Assembly: GCA_027452245.1 (NCBI GenBank)
Contig: DAIDGW010000119.1
Span: 1-34,869 of the forward strand
Origin: Acidobacteriaceae bacterium
GTDB lineage: Bacteria > Acidobacteriota > Terriglobia > Terriglobales > Acidobacteriaceae
Length of the DNA stretch: 34,869 nt
Direction: 5' to 3'
This document shows positions 1 through 8,322 of this stretch, in pieces. Positions within the stretch are counted from its first letter, which is position 1, and each line of letters opens with the position of its first letter. The notes below the pieces were generated by a model. It had not been told where the DNA came from and did not search any database. It saw only the letters and a list, made by a program, of their open reading frames with translations. Position numbers and translations under genes: made by a program.

Positions 1-252
1 GGCGTAAAATCTAGGCGAAAGGCCGCATTCACACAATAGGAATTTTCAATTCGCGTCTTTGCATCCATGGGACGGACGGCGGCGAGGACTTTTGCCTAGA
101 GAAGATTGTCTGGTTGGGGCCAGAACCAGCCCGAAAGGTTCACCGGAAACCTGACCCGGGAAAGCGGATGAGCTCCGCCCTGCCGCCAGGCATCAGGAGA
201 CGCAGGCGGGCCGTTGCAAAAAAAAACGCCGCTACCGCATGGACGATCCGAA
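1..252. other. 5' flank without recognisable gene
   Basis: This stretch lies downstream of the oxalate-decarboxylase-like gene, which ends at 253 on the minus strand. The short reading frames here show no domain or codon pattern that I trust. A run of nine A at 220-228 reads as a T-run on the minus strand about 25 bases past the stop and could form part of a terminator, but I see no convincing stem before it. Confidence 0.4.
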
Positions 253-1506
253 CTAACCGGGAACGATCACCTTTTCGCCGTGCGGAATTGCGCTAATGGC
301 GGCTCGGTCGATATTCAAATGAGCTTGTACCAGCGCGGGCGGCAGGTGCGTGAGCCAGTTGTTCAGAGAAACATCGGCGTAGTAGCTGCTCTTGAACATC
401 TCGAGGAAAACCAGGTCTTCTGTGCCGGTGTTTTCGATGTAATGTGGCAGGGTCTGCTGGACATAGCCGACGTCTCCCTTCTGGAAGTCCATGGTTCGAG
501 CGCGGCCGCTGGCGGCGAAGACCGTCATACGCGCTTGGCCGGAGATGTAGTACTGCCATTCGTCGGCATTCTGGTGCCAATGCATTTCCCGCATTCCACC
601 CGGATGAACGATGACGTGCGCGGCCGCAATCGTCGTGGATGCCTTGAAGATACTGGAGTCCACGATCCGTACTTCTCCCGATTTGTCATTGTGGCTGGGC
701 GCCATTTGCATCAGGCGAAAAGTGAAATTCTGGGAAGATAATCCGACATTTCCAGCGGCGGTGCGGCGGTCGTCCTGCAGAGAAGTCTGCGGTACCGCAG
801 ATTGGAAGATGTACAACTCGCCACGGGGAATGCTGGAGAGAGCTTTCTCGGAGAGGTTGAAATTTTTGGCGAGGACGCTGCGGGGTGTGTGAGCCGTCCA
901 GTCGGCCAACATAAATGTGTTGTATTCAGAGAAACGACCATCGTCAAAGACCAGCAGGAATTCACAGCCGTCGGGTTCGAGGCCCTGAATGGAATGCGGA
1001 TAACCCGCGGGGAAGAACCAGATATCTCCTTCCTTCACATCGTCGATGAATGGCTTGCCGAGTTGATCGAGGCAGGTGATGCGTGCGCTGCCATATAACA
1101 TCAAAGCCCACTCTCCGGCGCTATGCCAGTGCAGTTCGCGAATGCCTCCTGCGGTGAGCCGCATATTCACGCCCGCGATGGAATTCGCGACAGGCAAATC
1201 CAGCACGGTGACCTGGCGGGCCCAGCCCCCTTCCTGGGTTCGTTTGTGGGAGAAGGTGAAAGGATACTTGAAGGGGTGTACATCGCCGTGATCCGTGATT
1301 GGCGGCATGACGGAGTCGGCATTTTCAGCGCTTAAGGAAGGACTGAGCGGCCCACCCGGGTTGCTGCCGCTGCGATCGTGTTCCCCTTTTGCAGCATCTT
1401 CAGGGCTTTGGGCCGAAGCGGTGGCACCAAGTGCTGCGGCGCTCAGCGCGGCGGATTCCAGAAATTTTCTGCGCGATATGGAATTGCTACTTGTGTCATC
1501 AGCCAT
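253..1506 (-). CDS. Tat-exported bicupin, oxalate decarboxylase-like
   Basis: A 417-residue two-cupin protein of the oxalate decarboxylase (OxdC) family, which converts oxalate to formate and CO2 with Mn. The N-terminus carries a twin-arginine signal (SRRKFLESA, residues 11-19), so it should be exported folded. Cupin 1 shows H126, H128, E132 and H171; cupin 2 shows H309, H311, E316 and H355. The lid loop SEYNT (193-197) keeps the glutamate (E194) that is E162 in B. subtilis OxdC and favours decarboxylase over oxidase. E369 sits where OxdC has E333. I chose ATG 1506 over in-frame GTG 1512 because GGCGGGG lies just upstream. It diverges from the acetamidase/formamidase gene across about 236 bp. 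The family call is firm; the substrate is inferred. Confidence 0.85.
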   Translation of the reverse strand: MADDTSSNSISRRKFLESAALSAAALGATASAQSPEDAAKGEHDRSGSNPGGPLSPSLSAENADSVMPPITDHGDVHPFKYPFTFSHKRTQEGGWARQVTVLDLPVANSIAGVNMRLTAGGIRELHWHSAGEWALMLYGSARITCLDQLGKPFIDDVKEGDIWFFPAGYPHSIQGLEPDGCEFLLVFDDGRFSEYNTFMLADWTAHTPRSVLAKNFNLSEKALSSIPRGELYIFQSAVPQTSLQDDRRTAAGNVGLSSQNFTFRLMQMAPSHNDKSGEVRIVDSSIFKASTTIAAAHVIVHPGGMREMHWHQNADEWQYYISGQARMTVFAASGRARTMDFQKGDVGYVQQTLPHYIENTGTEDLVFLEMFKSSYYADVSLNNWLTHLPPALVQAHLNIDRAAISAIPHGEKVIVPG

Positions 1507-1730
1507 TTTCACCCCGCCTATTCTAGGGAAGAGTTTTTACGGAGGGCGGTACAGCAAGGCCCGGTAAAAAAATAGTTGTATTGTATTTGTTTTACATCTG
1601 CACGTAAGTTGGAAAGTGAGTCCTGGAGGAACCCGGAACCGGAGAAGTAACTGAGTCTCCGCAAGGGAACGCGGCGTCGATGACTTTGCCGGCGGGCGCA
1701 AGCTGTGATTGAATGTTGTCCTTCATCCAT

Positions 1731-1745
1731 GGAGGAGGGTCCTTG
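1731..1745 (+). promoter_or_regulatory. Ribosome binding site fixing a TTG start
   Basis: GGAGGAGG (1731-1738) sits four bases before TTG 1743 and decides the start of the acetamidase/formamidase gene. The resulting N-terminus is a typical signal peptide, which supports the choice. Confidence 0.7.
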
Positions 1746-2741
1746 ATCGCACGCCTGCTCGCCGTCACCCTATTGGTCAGCGCTGCTTGCGCACAGGAAG
1801 TCGTTCATTACGCCGCGACCAACGATAACGTGAAATACCTGTTTGCCACGGCCAAGCCTGTGGCGCATTTGAAGTCGGGAGACATTCTCGATACGAATAC
1901 GCTCGATTGTTTCGGCAACGGACTGCGCAAACCCGGCGACACGCTGAGCATGGCGAAGGGCGACAATCCGCTGACGGGCCCGTTTTACGTGGAAGGTGCG
2001 GAACCGGGCGACACGCTGGCGGTGAAGATCCTTGACCTGCAAGTCGACGGAGACACGGGAGTGGGAGCATTTTCGCCGGGATTCGGAGCGCTCAACGAGA
2101 CGCATTACACGCCGATGCTCGATCAGCCCTTGCCGGAGCGGGTGTGGTTCTACCACATCGATCACGCCGATAACACGGCAACGTTTAAGGCGATTGACAC
2201 CGATTTCTCCGTAAAGATTCCCATGCACCCGTTCTTCGGATGCATCGGGGTAGCGCCCGCCAATGGCGAAGCGCGCAGTTCGATCGTGCCGGCGGAGTTC
2301 GGCGGCAACATGGATTCTCCGGAAGCCAGCGTGGGCAACACCGTGTATTTTCCCGTGAATGTGAAGGGCGGACTTTTCTACATCGGCGATGGCCATGCTG
2401 CGATGGGAGACGGCGAAGTTGCGGGATCGGCGATCGAAGTTCCGCTGAAAGCCCGAGTGCAACTGAGCGTGATCAAGGGCCGCACGATTGAGTGGCCGGA
2501 GTTCGAAAATGATGATGCGATCATGACTGTAGGCGCTTATCGCCCCGTGGACGATGCCGCGCGCATCGCGCTTACCGAACTGGTCCACTGGATTCACCGC
2601 GATTACGGATTGTCGGAACTCGATGCCTACGAACTTCTGTCGAAGGTAGCGAAGATTCATTTCAACGAGATGGTCGATCCGAATTATGTGATTGTGGCTT
2701 CGATCGAGAAGAAATACTTACCTCCCCGGAAAAAACCGTAG
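1743..2741 (+). CDS. Secreted acetamidase/formamidase family protein
   Basis: A protein of the acetamidase/formamidase family (FmdA/AmdA fold), which hydrolyses short amides to ammonia and the acid. Visible family features are the N-terminal GDILDTNTLDCFG-type block, the GxGxxSPGFGAL stretch, PFFGCIGVAPA, GGNMD, and the GDGHAAMGDGEV block near the middle, all in the usual order. The likely start is TTG 1743, preceded by a strong GGAGGAGG at 1731-1738; an in-frame ATG at 1713 has no such site and would bury the ribosome site inside the gene. The TTG start gives 332 residues beginning with a clean signal peptide (cleaved near ACAQ/EVV), so the enzyme is probably periplasmic, unlike the classical cytoplasmic members. 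Substrate unknown. Confidence 0.85.
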   Translation: MIARLLAVTLLVSAACAQEVVHYAATNDNVKYLFATAKPVAHLKSGDILDTNTLDCFGNGLRKPGDTLSMAKGDNPLTGPFYVEGAEPGDTLAVKILDLQVDGDTGVGAFSPGFGALNETHYTPMLDQPLPERVWFYHIDHADNTATFKAIDTDFSVKIPMHPFFGCIGVAPANGEARSSIVPAEFGGNMDSPEASVGNTVYFPVNVKGGLFYIGDGHAAMGDGEVAGSAIEVPLKARVQLSVIKGRTIEWPEFENDDAIMTVGAYRPVDDAARIALTELVHWIHRDYGLSELDAYELLSKVAKIHFNEMVDPNYVIVASIEKKYLPPRKKP

Positions 2742-3145
2742 ACGAGGTACTTACCTTCCGAGGTGAAATTACAGCATCGCCGTTCTTGCTTGTGCGCGAG
2801 CATCCGTGCAGTAATGTTGCCACTCGCCCAGGCAGAACTTCATGACTGGCGCGGAATTTCCGTGATTGCTCTTGCTCTTGAATTCACGGACGGAGCTGGA
2901 ACCGTATGGCGCCACTGGCTGTTGATTCTCCTGCCGGTTCGATTACGAAAGCCCTCGAAAGCTTTTTCGCGCTCCCTCACGTTGCGACGAACGCGAACAC
3001 TCGGCACCTAAGAAGAGCCGGCACGCTGCCCCCACCCTAAAAATCTGTTTTAGAACAACTGGACTCGTACCGCGGCTGTAAGTTGCCGTTCGTATCCATG
3101 CAGGCTTTTGAGTCTGCCGCAACCGAAAGCATCGAGGTCTATCCA
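2742..3145. other. 404-bp intergenic stretch, no gene recognised
   Basis: Between two plus-strand genes. A frame of about 80 codons (2763-3011) lacks family features and reads Arg/Leu-rich, so I do not call it. Two small inverted repeats are visible: TCCGTGA/TCACGGA (2859-2865 and 2884-2890), and CTAAAA/TTTTAG around a 5-base loop (3037-3042 and 3048-3053). The second is about 95 bp ahead of the FG-GAP gene and could be an operator or a weak hairpin. No promoter with both boxes stood out. Confidence 0.4.
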
Positions 3146-4585
3146 ATGAAACGCAGTACACAATTTGCCGCTTGCCTTTTTGTCAGCCTCTTCGCTGTGA
3201 TTGCCTCCGCTCAAGTGAGTTTTAAGCCCAGCGAATATACATCCGGGGACGCCGCCACTGCGGGGGTAGCCAGCGGGGATTTTAACCAGGACGGTATTCT
3301 CGACCTGGTCACCGTCAATACGGGCACGCTTTCGTTTTACCGCGGGATGGGAGGAGGAAAGTTCGCGGCTCCGATCAATCAGACGATTCCAGCCAATCTG
3401 GGAGAGGTATTTGCCGCCGATTTCAATCATGACGGGAAACTCGATCTGGCGATCGCGGGTAACAGCAACGGAACGAGCAGCGTGGCCATCCTGTTGGGAA
3501 ATGGCAACGGCACGTTCACGCCCGGGATGAATGTCGTTACGGGAGGAGTTCCGTACTTCATTGCACTGGCGGATTTCAACGCCGATCATCGTCCGGATCT
3601 GGCGGCCTCCTATTGCTCGGGGAATACGTGCGCAACGCAGGTTTTCCTGGGTGAAAGTAACGGCACCTTCAAGTTGGTCTCAACTCTGACCTATGGCGGA
3701 GGCGATGTGGTGGCGGGAGATTTCAATGCCGATGGGCGCCAGGATCTCGCCGTCATTGATTACAACAACCAAGTTGTTATGTTCCTGGGGAACGGCGATG
3801 GGAGTTTTCAGGCGCCGCTGCTGGCCAGTGAGGATGATCCGGTGTCGCTGGCGGTGGGTGATTTTTACAACGATCGCATCCAGAGCCTGGCGATCATGAC
3901 CGGTGTTCCAGATAACAGCGGCAACTTCGAATACTACATTTCAACGGCACGGTACCTGGACGGAGGGATTTCGGTGATGAGCCCGCAATTGGTGAATAGC
4001 AGCCAGTTCTATCACCAGATTGCGGCGGGCGATCTGAATGGCGATTACAAAGACGACATCGTGGTTAGCGGAGGAGAAAAATTCGGCAGTGGCGCGCTCG
4101 TGGCATACATGCTGGGCAATGGCGATGGCACGTTCCAGCCGGGGGTCAGTCTGACGGGCTACGGACAGAACGAGGGCGCTCCGTTTGTTCGCGACATGAA
4201 TCTGGATGCGCGGCACGACATCGGCGCAGCCTGGTCCGACGGGTACATGATGAATGGCGGCGGAGCGTATTACCTGCAGAATGTGAACGGAACGGCGGGC
4301 TGCATTCCGCCGAAGGCGAACGCGTTGAGCGTGCATATCTGTGCTCCCAGAAACGGAGAGACGGTGGGACAAACGTTCACGTTCCTGGCAGCCGGGAATG
4401 CCTCGAACGGTGTGGCGAAGCGGATGGAGCTATGGATCGACGGCAAGAAAGCCGGCCAGAATCTCGAAGACCAACTGAAGGTGACAACCTCGCTTAGCCG
4501 GGGGAAGCACACGGCGTCGTTTGTCGTGGTCGATAGCTTCGATCAGTCGGTGGCGAATTCGGTGAGCTTCACATCGGCGTACTAG
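3146..4585 (+). CDS. Secreted FG-GAP/VCBS beta-propeller protein with Ig-like C-terminus
   Basis: A 479-residue exported protein. I chose ATG 3146 because it gives an immediate signal peptide (MKRSTQ, hydrophobic core, cut near ASAQ/VSF); an upstream in-frame ATG at 3083 would bury it. Seven blades can be counted by their calcium-binding loops: GDFNQDGILDL, ADFNHDGKLDL, ADFNADHRPDL, GDFNADGRQDL, a degenerate GDFYNDRIQSL, GDLNGDYKDDI and a degenerate RDMNLDARHDI. Seven is the number expected for a closed integrin-alpha-like propeller. The last 90 residues look like an Ig-fold domain (SVHICAPRNGETV, MELWIDGKKAG). Probably a surface or periplasmic binding protein; ligand unknown. It ends at a bidirectional hairpin shared with the next gene. 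Confidence 0.85.
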   Translation: MKRSTQFAACLFVSLFAVIASAQVSFKPSEYTSGDAATAGVASGDFNQDGILDLVTVNTGTLSFYRGMGGGKFAAPINQTIPANLGEVFAADFNHDGKLDLAIAGNSNGTSSVAILLGNGNGTFTPGMNVVTGGVPYFIALADFNADHRPDLAASYCSGNTCATQVFLGESNGTFKLVSTLTYGGGDVVAGDFNADGRQDLAVIDYNNQVVMFLGNGDGSFQAPLLASEDDPVSLAVGDFYNDRIQSLAIMTGVPDNSGNFEYYISTARYLDGGISVMSPQLVNSSQFYHQIAAGDLNGDYKDDIVVSGGEKFGSGALVAYMLGNGDGTFQPGVSLTGYGQNEGAPFVRDMNLDARHDIGAAWSDGYMMNGGGAYYLQNVNGTAGCIPPKANALSVHICAPRNGETVGQTFTFLAAGNASNGVAKRMELWIDGKKAGQNLEDQLKVTTSLSRGKHTASFVVVDSFDQSVANSVSFTSAY

Positions 4586-4589
4586 AGGA

Positions 4590-4627
4590 AATAGGGAGTA
4601 GCCGGGGCAACGGCTGCTCCCTATTTT
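4590..4627. terminator. Bidirectional terminator between convergent genes
   Basis: A 14-bp stem (4590-4603 pairing with 4612-4625, one G-U pair) encloses an 8-base loop. The plus strand ends in TTTT; the minus strand arm also ends in AAT-rich sequence. It lies five bases after the FG-GAP gene and just before the end of the Gfo/Idh/MocA gene, so it can stop transcription from both sides. Confidence 0.8.
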
Positions 4628-4638
4628 CCGGACGGGAC

Positions 4639-6003
4639 TTACGCCTTCACAATTTTCCGATTTTGTTCATCCCAGACGGCGACGCACTGATTGAAATAAG
4701 CGTAGTTCGCCAAGTGGCATCCGATCGCGGCGTGATTGCCGAAAATTTCATTTTCAACCACGGGCTTGCGACTGCGGACGGCATTGAAGAAGTTGGCCTC
4801 ATGGTCGACGACGTCGCTATATCCGGGCGGCACGGTGTAGGTTTCCACTTCTTCGTCCACCTTTGATTCCAGCGGACCCGGCTCTGGGTGCTCCTCATGC
4901 CACTTCGCGAGATATTGATCGCGGAGCGCCTTGGGCCAACCCATGACGGAATAACCTTCCGGTTCCGGGCGCGTATTCTGCGGCGAGTACGTGAGGGTGG
5001 AATCCTTGATGATCATGGTTCCCTTGGTGCCGTAGAAAGCGATGAACTCGCCGCCGTCGTTGTTGAGGTTGCAGCGCACCATGACCCGGAAATTGGGGTA
5101 GTCGTAAAAAGTCTCGATCAGATCGGGGAAGTCGCGGCCGTCTTTGAAGTGGAACAGACCTCCCGCCGATTGCGCGCGCTGCGCGGTGCTGTTCGTGCCG
5201 GTAATGAAGTGAATGCCGGAAATAAGGTGCACGAAGAGATCGCCGGCCAATCCTTCGCCGTAGTCGGCGAAGCAGCGCCAGCGGAAGAAACGGACAGGAT
5301 CGAAGGGCCGCTTGGGAGCATCGCCGAGGAATGTGTTCCAGTCGATGGTTTGCTCGCTGGCATCGGGCGGAATGGGATAGACCCACGCGCCGCTGGGCGA
5401 ATTGCGGTCCCAATAGGCGGTGATGGAATAGACGTCGCCGAGCTTTCCGGAGTCGTAGATCTCTTTTGCCTTCGCGTAAAGAATGGAACTGACGCGCTGG
5501 CTGCCGATCTGCACAATGCGGTTGTAACGATGGGCGGCATCGATCATGGCGAAGCCCTCTTCGACGGTGTGCGACATGGGCTTCTCGCAGTAGACGTCTT
5601 TGCCGGCGGCGCAGGCGTCTTCAAAAATGTGCCGGTGCTGGTGATCGGTGACGGCGATGATCACGGCATCGACGTCTTTGCGATCGAGGATGCGGCGGTA
5701 TTCGCGGGTGGCGGGAACGTCTTTTTTCAGGGCTTCCTGCGCGGCTTTATGGCGGCTATCGTAAAGGTCGCAAACGGCAACGCATTCGATGCCGGGAACG
5801 TCGAGCGTCCCTTCCAGCAACTCGCAGCCGCGAACGCCGGTTCCAATACCCGCAAAGCGGATCTTCTCGCCCGCAGCCGTCTGTTGCGCCATTGCCGAGA
5901 GGAGGTGGGGCTGCAACAGAGTAGTTTTGGCGGCGACTCCCGCGGCCAGAGCGCCACTGCCGAAATGAAGGAATTGACGGCGGGTGAAGGGATGTTTGCC
6001 CAT
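4639..6003 (-). CDS. Tat-exported Gfo/Idh/MocA oxidoreductase
   Basis: A 454-residue member of the Gfo/Idh/MocA NAD(P)-dependent sugar/inositol oxidoreductase family. The N-terminus has a twin-arginine signal (TRRQFLHFG, near residues 8-16), followed by a Rossmann start (IRFAGIGTGVRG) and the family's CEKPMSHT motif, whose Lys is catalytic. A conserved histidine region (GDLFVHLISGIHF) fits the second catalytic site. Exported members of this family are common in Acidobacteriota and Planctomycetota and often act on sugar derivatives in the periplasm, binding NAD(P) tightly before export. The substrate cannot be read from sequence. It stands alone on the minus strand, with a 200-bp gap upstream before the small secreted gene. 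Confidence 0.88.
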   Translation of the reverse strand: MGKHPFTRRQFLHFGSGALAAGVAAKTTLLQPHLLSAMAQQTAAGEKIRFAGIGTGVRGCELLEGTLDVPGIECVAVCDLYDSRHKAAQEALKKDVPATREYRRILDRKDVDAVIIAVTDHQHRHIFEDACAAGKDVYCEKPMSHTVEEGFAMIDAAHRYNRIVQIGSQRVSSILYAKAKEIYDSGKLGDVYSITAYWDRNSPSGAWVYPIPPDASEQTIDWNTFLGDAPKRPFDPVRFFRWRCFADYGEGLAGDLFVHLISGIHFITGTNSTAQRAQSAGGLFHFKDGRDFPDLIETFYDYPNFRVMVRCNLNNDGGEFIAFYGTKGTMIIKDSTLTYSPQNTRPEPEGYSVMGWPKALRDQYLAKWHEEHPEPGPLESKVDEEVETYTVPPGYSDVVDHEANFFNAVRSRKPVVENEIFGNHAAIGCHLANYAYFNQCVAVWDEQNRKIVKA

Positions 6004-6204
6004 GCCAGAACGGCCTCCGGATTAATCTGAAGAAGATTTCAATCGGAAGGGATGCGTGCCCGCTTCCGCTTCGGCGAGATTATAGCTGCTGAATCGTTAT
6101 TGTGACGGAACTTTGTCAGGGAAAATTTTCTTGGTAAGGCGAAGTGCCGATCGCGAGAAGGTGCGATCGAAGTGGAAATGGAAGGATCGTGTCGCCAAGC
6201 GCGC

Positions 6205-6816
6205 TTATTCCAGGGTGGCGCCGATCTGCTGATACCTATACTTCTTGCCAGTCCAAAAGATCACGGAAGATGTGCTCTCGCCTTCGCCACGCTCTTCCAT
6301 AAAGACGCCTAAGAGCTGCCTTTTTTTGTAGTCGAACTTTTTCACGGAGAGGGTTTTAAAGGGCAAATTAATGATGAGGTACTTGGCCTTGGGTTTCTCT
6401 GCACGAAAACCCTGGCTGCCGGATCCGTGAACGATGAGCAGGCAGACTCCGCGGAGTTCCGGCTCGTCGGAGGCAAACGTAGAGGTGATCTTCACGTTAC
6501 CGAATCCCAGAAAGCTATCGTACGGATCGATCACTTTGAAGCCATATTCATCCTGATCGGCGATCGGGTTCACGCAGCGCGCGACCACAACGAGATCGGG
6601 GATGCCATCGTCATCCAGATCGGCGACGAATTGCGGAGGGCCGGGCATCAACGTGCAGGTATCGCCGAAACGTTTCTGGATGAATTCGTTGGTCACTGCC
6701 GGCGATGGTGATGTCGGAGGTGGGGGAATGATTACCTGCTTCTTCGAAGAGTGCGCAAAGAGAGCGACGCTCGAGAGCAGCACGACAGAAAGAAGGATGA
6801 ATCGAAGGTGCGACAT
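6205..6816 (-). CDS. Small secreted protein with one FG-GAP-like loop
   Basis: A 203-residue protein with a clear signal peptide (MSHLRFILLSVVLLSSVALFAHS) and a proline run (IPPPPTSPSP) after it. One calcium-loop motif, DLDDDGIPDLVVVARC, resembles a single FG-GAP/EF-type repeat. The rest (GFGNVKITSTF, LLGVFMEERGEGE, IFWTGKKYRYQQI) looks like a beta-rich periplasmic domain that I cannot place. The ribosome site is weak (AAGG one base before ATG). It follows thiL on the same strand with 62 bp between, but a hairpin there suggests separate transcripts. Confidence 0.75.
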   Translation of the reverse strand: MSHLRFILLSVVLLSSVALFAHSSKKQVIIPPPPTSPSPAVTNEFIQKRFGDTCTLMPGPPQFVADLDDDGIPDLVVVARCVNPIADQDEYGFKVIDPYDSFLGFGNVKITSTFASDEPELRGVCLLIVHGSGSQGFRAEKPKAKYLIINLPFKTLSVKKFDYKKRQLLGVFMEERGEGESTSSVIFWTGKKYRYQQIGATLE

Positions 6817-6839
6817 GCCTTAACTGTAGCCCCGAATGC

Positions 6840-6867
6840 GGTTACCGGATAGAGTTACCGGGTAACC
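6840..6867. repeat. Hairpin between thiL and the small secreted gene
   Basis: GGTTACCGG (6840-6848) pairs with CCGGGTAACC (6858-6867) with a single-base bulge and a 9-base loop. It lies just past the thiL stop on the minus strand. No T-run follows in either direction, so it may be a weak terminator, an mRNA-end stabiliser or a protein-binding inverted repeat. Confidence 0.45.
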
Positions 6868-6878
6868 AAAGTAATAGG

Positions 6879-7874
6879 CTAGCGGCGGAAGTGTTCCCAT
6901 CCGGAAGGCTGAAGATTCTGAGCTATACCGTCGAGGTCCTTTAAGACCAGACTTTTCTCACGGGTGATCCGGCCGATTTGGGAGATGGGGACCCCGGCGA
7001 TCCGGGAGGGAACGTGCGTACGCGGAGGTGCGGTGAAGAGCAGTTCGTAATCTTCGCCACCATGCAGGGCGAGGTCGAGGTTCACGGGGTGGGGCGGCCT
7101 TCCGGCAGTGGCGACAGGAATAAGGTTCGATTCGACCTCGGCTCCGACACCGCTTTCTTTGCAGATGTGGCTTAGGTCGGTGGAGAGGCCGTCGCTAACA
7201 TCGATCATGGCGGAGGCGAGCTTCTTCTTACGCAAGACTCTGGCTACGTTCACACGGGGCTCGGGAAAGAAGTGACGGGGATAATCCCGGGGATTCAGTT
7301 TGCGTTTGGGATGCTGTCGAAGGGATGAGATGGCGGCGTTGGATTCTCCCAAGGCTCCGGTGACATAGATTCCGTCGCCGACTCGCGCGCCGGATCGAAG
7401 TAAGGCTTCCCCTGTAGGAATTTTGCCGATGAGAACGATGTCTGCCAGGATGCCGTCGGGGGATTGGGACGTGTCGCCGCCAGCAAGGACAACTCCATAT
7501 CTCGTTCCGAGATGAATCAGGCCCCGCATGAATCTGTTAACCCAGCTTTGGGGAAGCTCCGGCGGAACAGCCAAAGAGAGGAAGGCAGCGGTCGGTTCTC
7601 CACCCATGGCGGCGATGTCGCTCAGGCCGCGAGTCAGGCAGCGATGACCGACCGATTCGGGAGAGTGCCAGTCTCTGCGGAAGTGAATGCCTTCGATTGA
7701 AAAATCGGTAGTCACGAGAAGGTCGTGGGAAGAAGGCATGCGAAGGACGGCGCAGTCGTCGCCGATGCCGGTGGGAATGTGCAAAGATCTGCGACTGGTT
7801 TTGGCTGCAGGCGGCGAAGCAGACGCTGCCTGCTGACGAATCTGCGTGATTAGAGCTTTTTCGGGGAGCGGCAC
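6879..7874 (-). CDS. thiL: Thiamine-monophosphate kinase
   Basis: Phosphorylates thiamine monophosphate to thiamine diphosphate with ATP, the last step of the coenzyme's synthesis. Counting from GTG 7874 (331 residues, the usual ThiL length), the family's features appear in order: EKALITQIR start, GIGDDCAVL (37-44; Mg-binding D39, D40), TTDFSIEGIHF (D57), GLSDIAAMGGEP (D86), AGGDTSQSP, VTGALGES, IDVSDGLSTDL (224-233) and GGEDYELLF. The frame is open to 8069, but the extra 65 residues are Pro/Ser/His-rich and unlike ThiL, so GTG 7874 is preferred; no clear ribosome site supports it. Monocistronic here, with no TPP riboswitch visible upstream. Confidence 0.92.
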   Translation of the reverse strand: MPLPEKALITQIRQQAASASPPAAKTSRRSLHIPTGIGDDCAVLRMPSSHDLLVTTDFSIEGIHFRRDWHSPESVGHRCLTRGLSDIAAMGGEPTAAFLSLAVPPELPQSWVNRFMRGLIHLGTRYGVVLAGGDTSQSPDGILADIVLIGKIPTGEALLRSGARVGDGIYVTGALGESNAAISSLRQHPKRKLNPRDYPRHFFPEPRVNVARVLRKKKLASAMIDVSDGLSTDLSHICKESGVGAEVESNLIPVATAGRPPHPVNLDLALHGGEDYELLFTAPPRTHVPSRIAGVPISQIGRITREKSLVLKDLDGIAQNLQPSGWEHFRR

Positions 7875-8322
7875 GGCGCAACCACTATAAGCGACCGGAA
7901 CTCTGGGGTGCAGAATTTTGCAAATGTTTCTGAGACCTTGGTCGCCCGCAATAGCTTGTCTGCCGGTAAACAAATGGACGGAATGCCGCAACCAACAAGG
8001 AGAAGACTGAGGAGCAGGGTGTGAGACTGGCGATGGTGCATACGCGAAGGAGGCCGAAAGTAACGCCAACGGACCTTCTGATGCGTTGACAGGGGGAATT
8101 CAGTTTGTTACCGTTAACCAGTCATTCACAAGACCTTTGGCCGAGCTAAGTTCTGCAAGGTGTTGGCATTGCAGACAACAGCAGCTTTGGTTCCGGTAGG
8201 ACGGGCGCGCAGCAATCTCCGCCTCCAAGACGGAAGCGCCTCGTGAGTCGGACCGAGCGGGGATCTATATGTGAGATCCGCCCCGGTTTCCGGCCCTGCT
8301 CTTACAATTGACGAGGACCGAT
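7875..8322. other. Divergent intergenic region between thiL and the M23 peptidase gene
   Basis: About 450 bp if GTG 7874 is the thiL start. I recognise no gene. Two inverted repeats stand out: TCTGCAA/TTGCAGA (8152-8158 and 8169-8175, 10-base loop), and GGATCT/AGATCC (8261-8266 and 8274-8279) whose stem extends by two more G-C pairs past a bulged base. The second would fold in the leader of the peptidase mRNA about 40 bases before its start. Confidence 0.4.

Noticed and set aside
1770..2660. Minus-strand reading frame of 296 codons opposite the acetamidase gene
   Set aside because: His/Arg-rich shadow; the plus-strand frame carries all the family motifs and a signal peptide.
2763..3011. 82-codon frame in the gap before the FG-GAP gene
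   Set aside because: No motif, Arg/Leu-rich, not supported by a ribosome site; treated as non-coding.
4888..6030. Long plus-strand reading frame (380 codons) opposite the Gfo/Idh/MocA gene
   Set aside because: It mirrors a confidently identified gene on the other strand, has no family features, and its codon pattern is the reverse image of the real gene.
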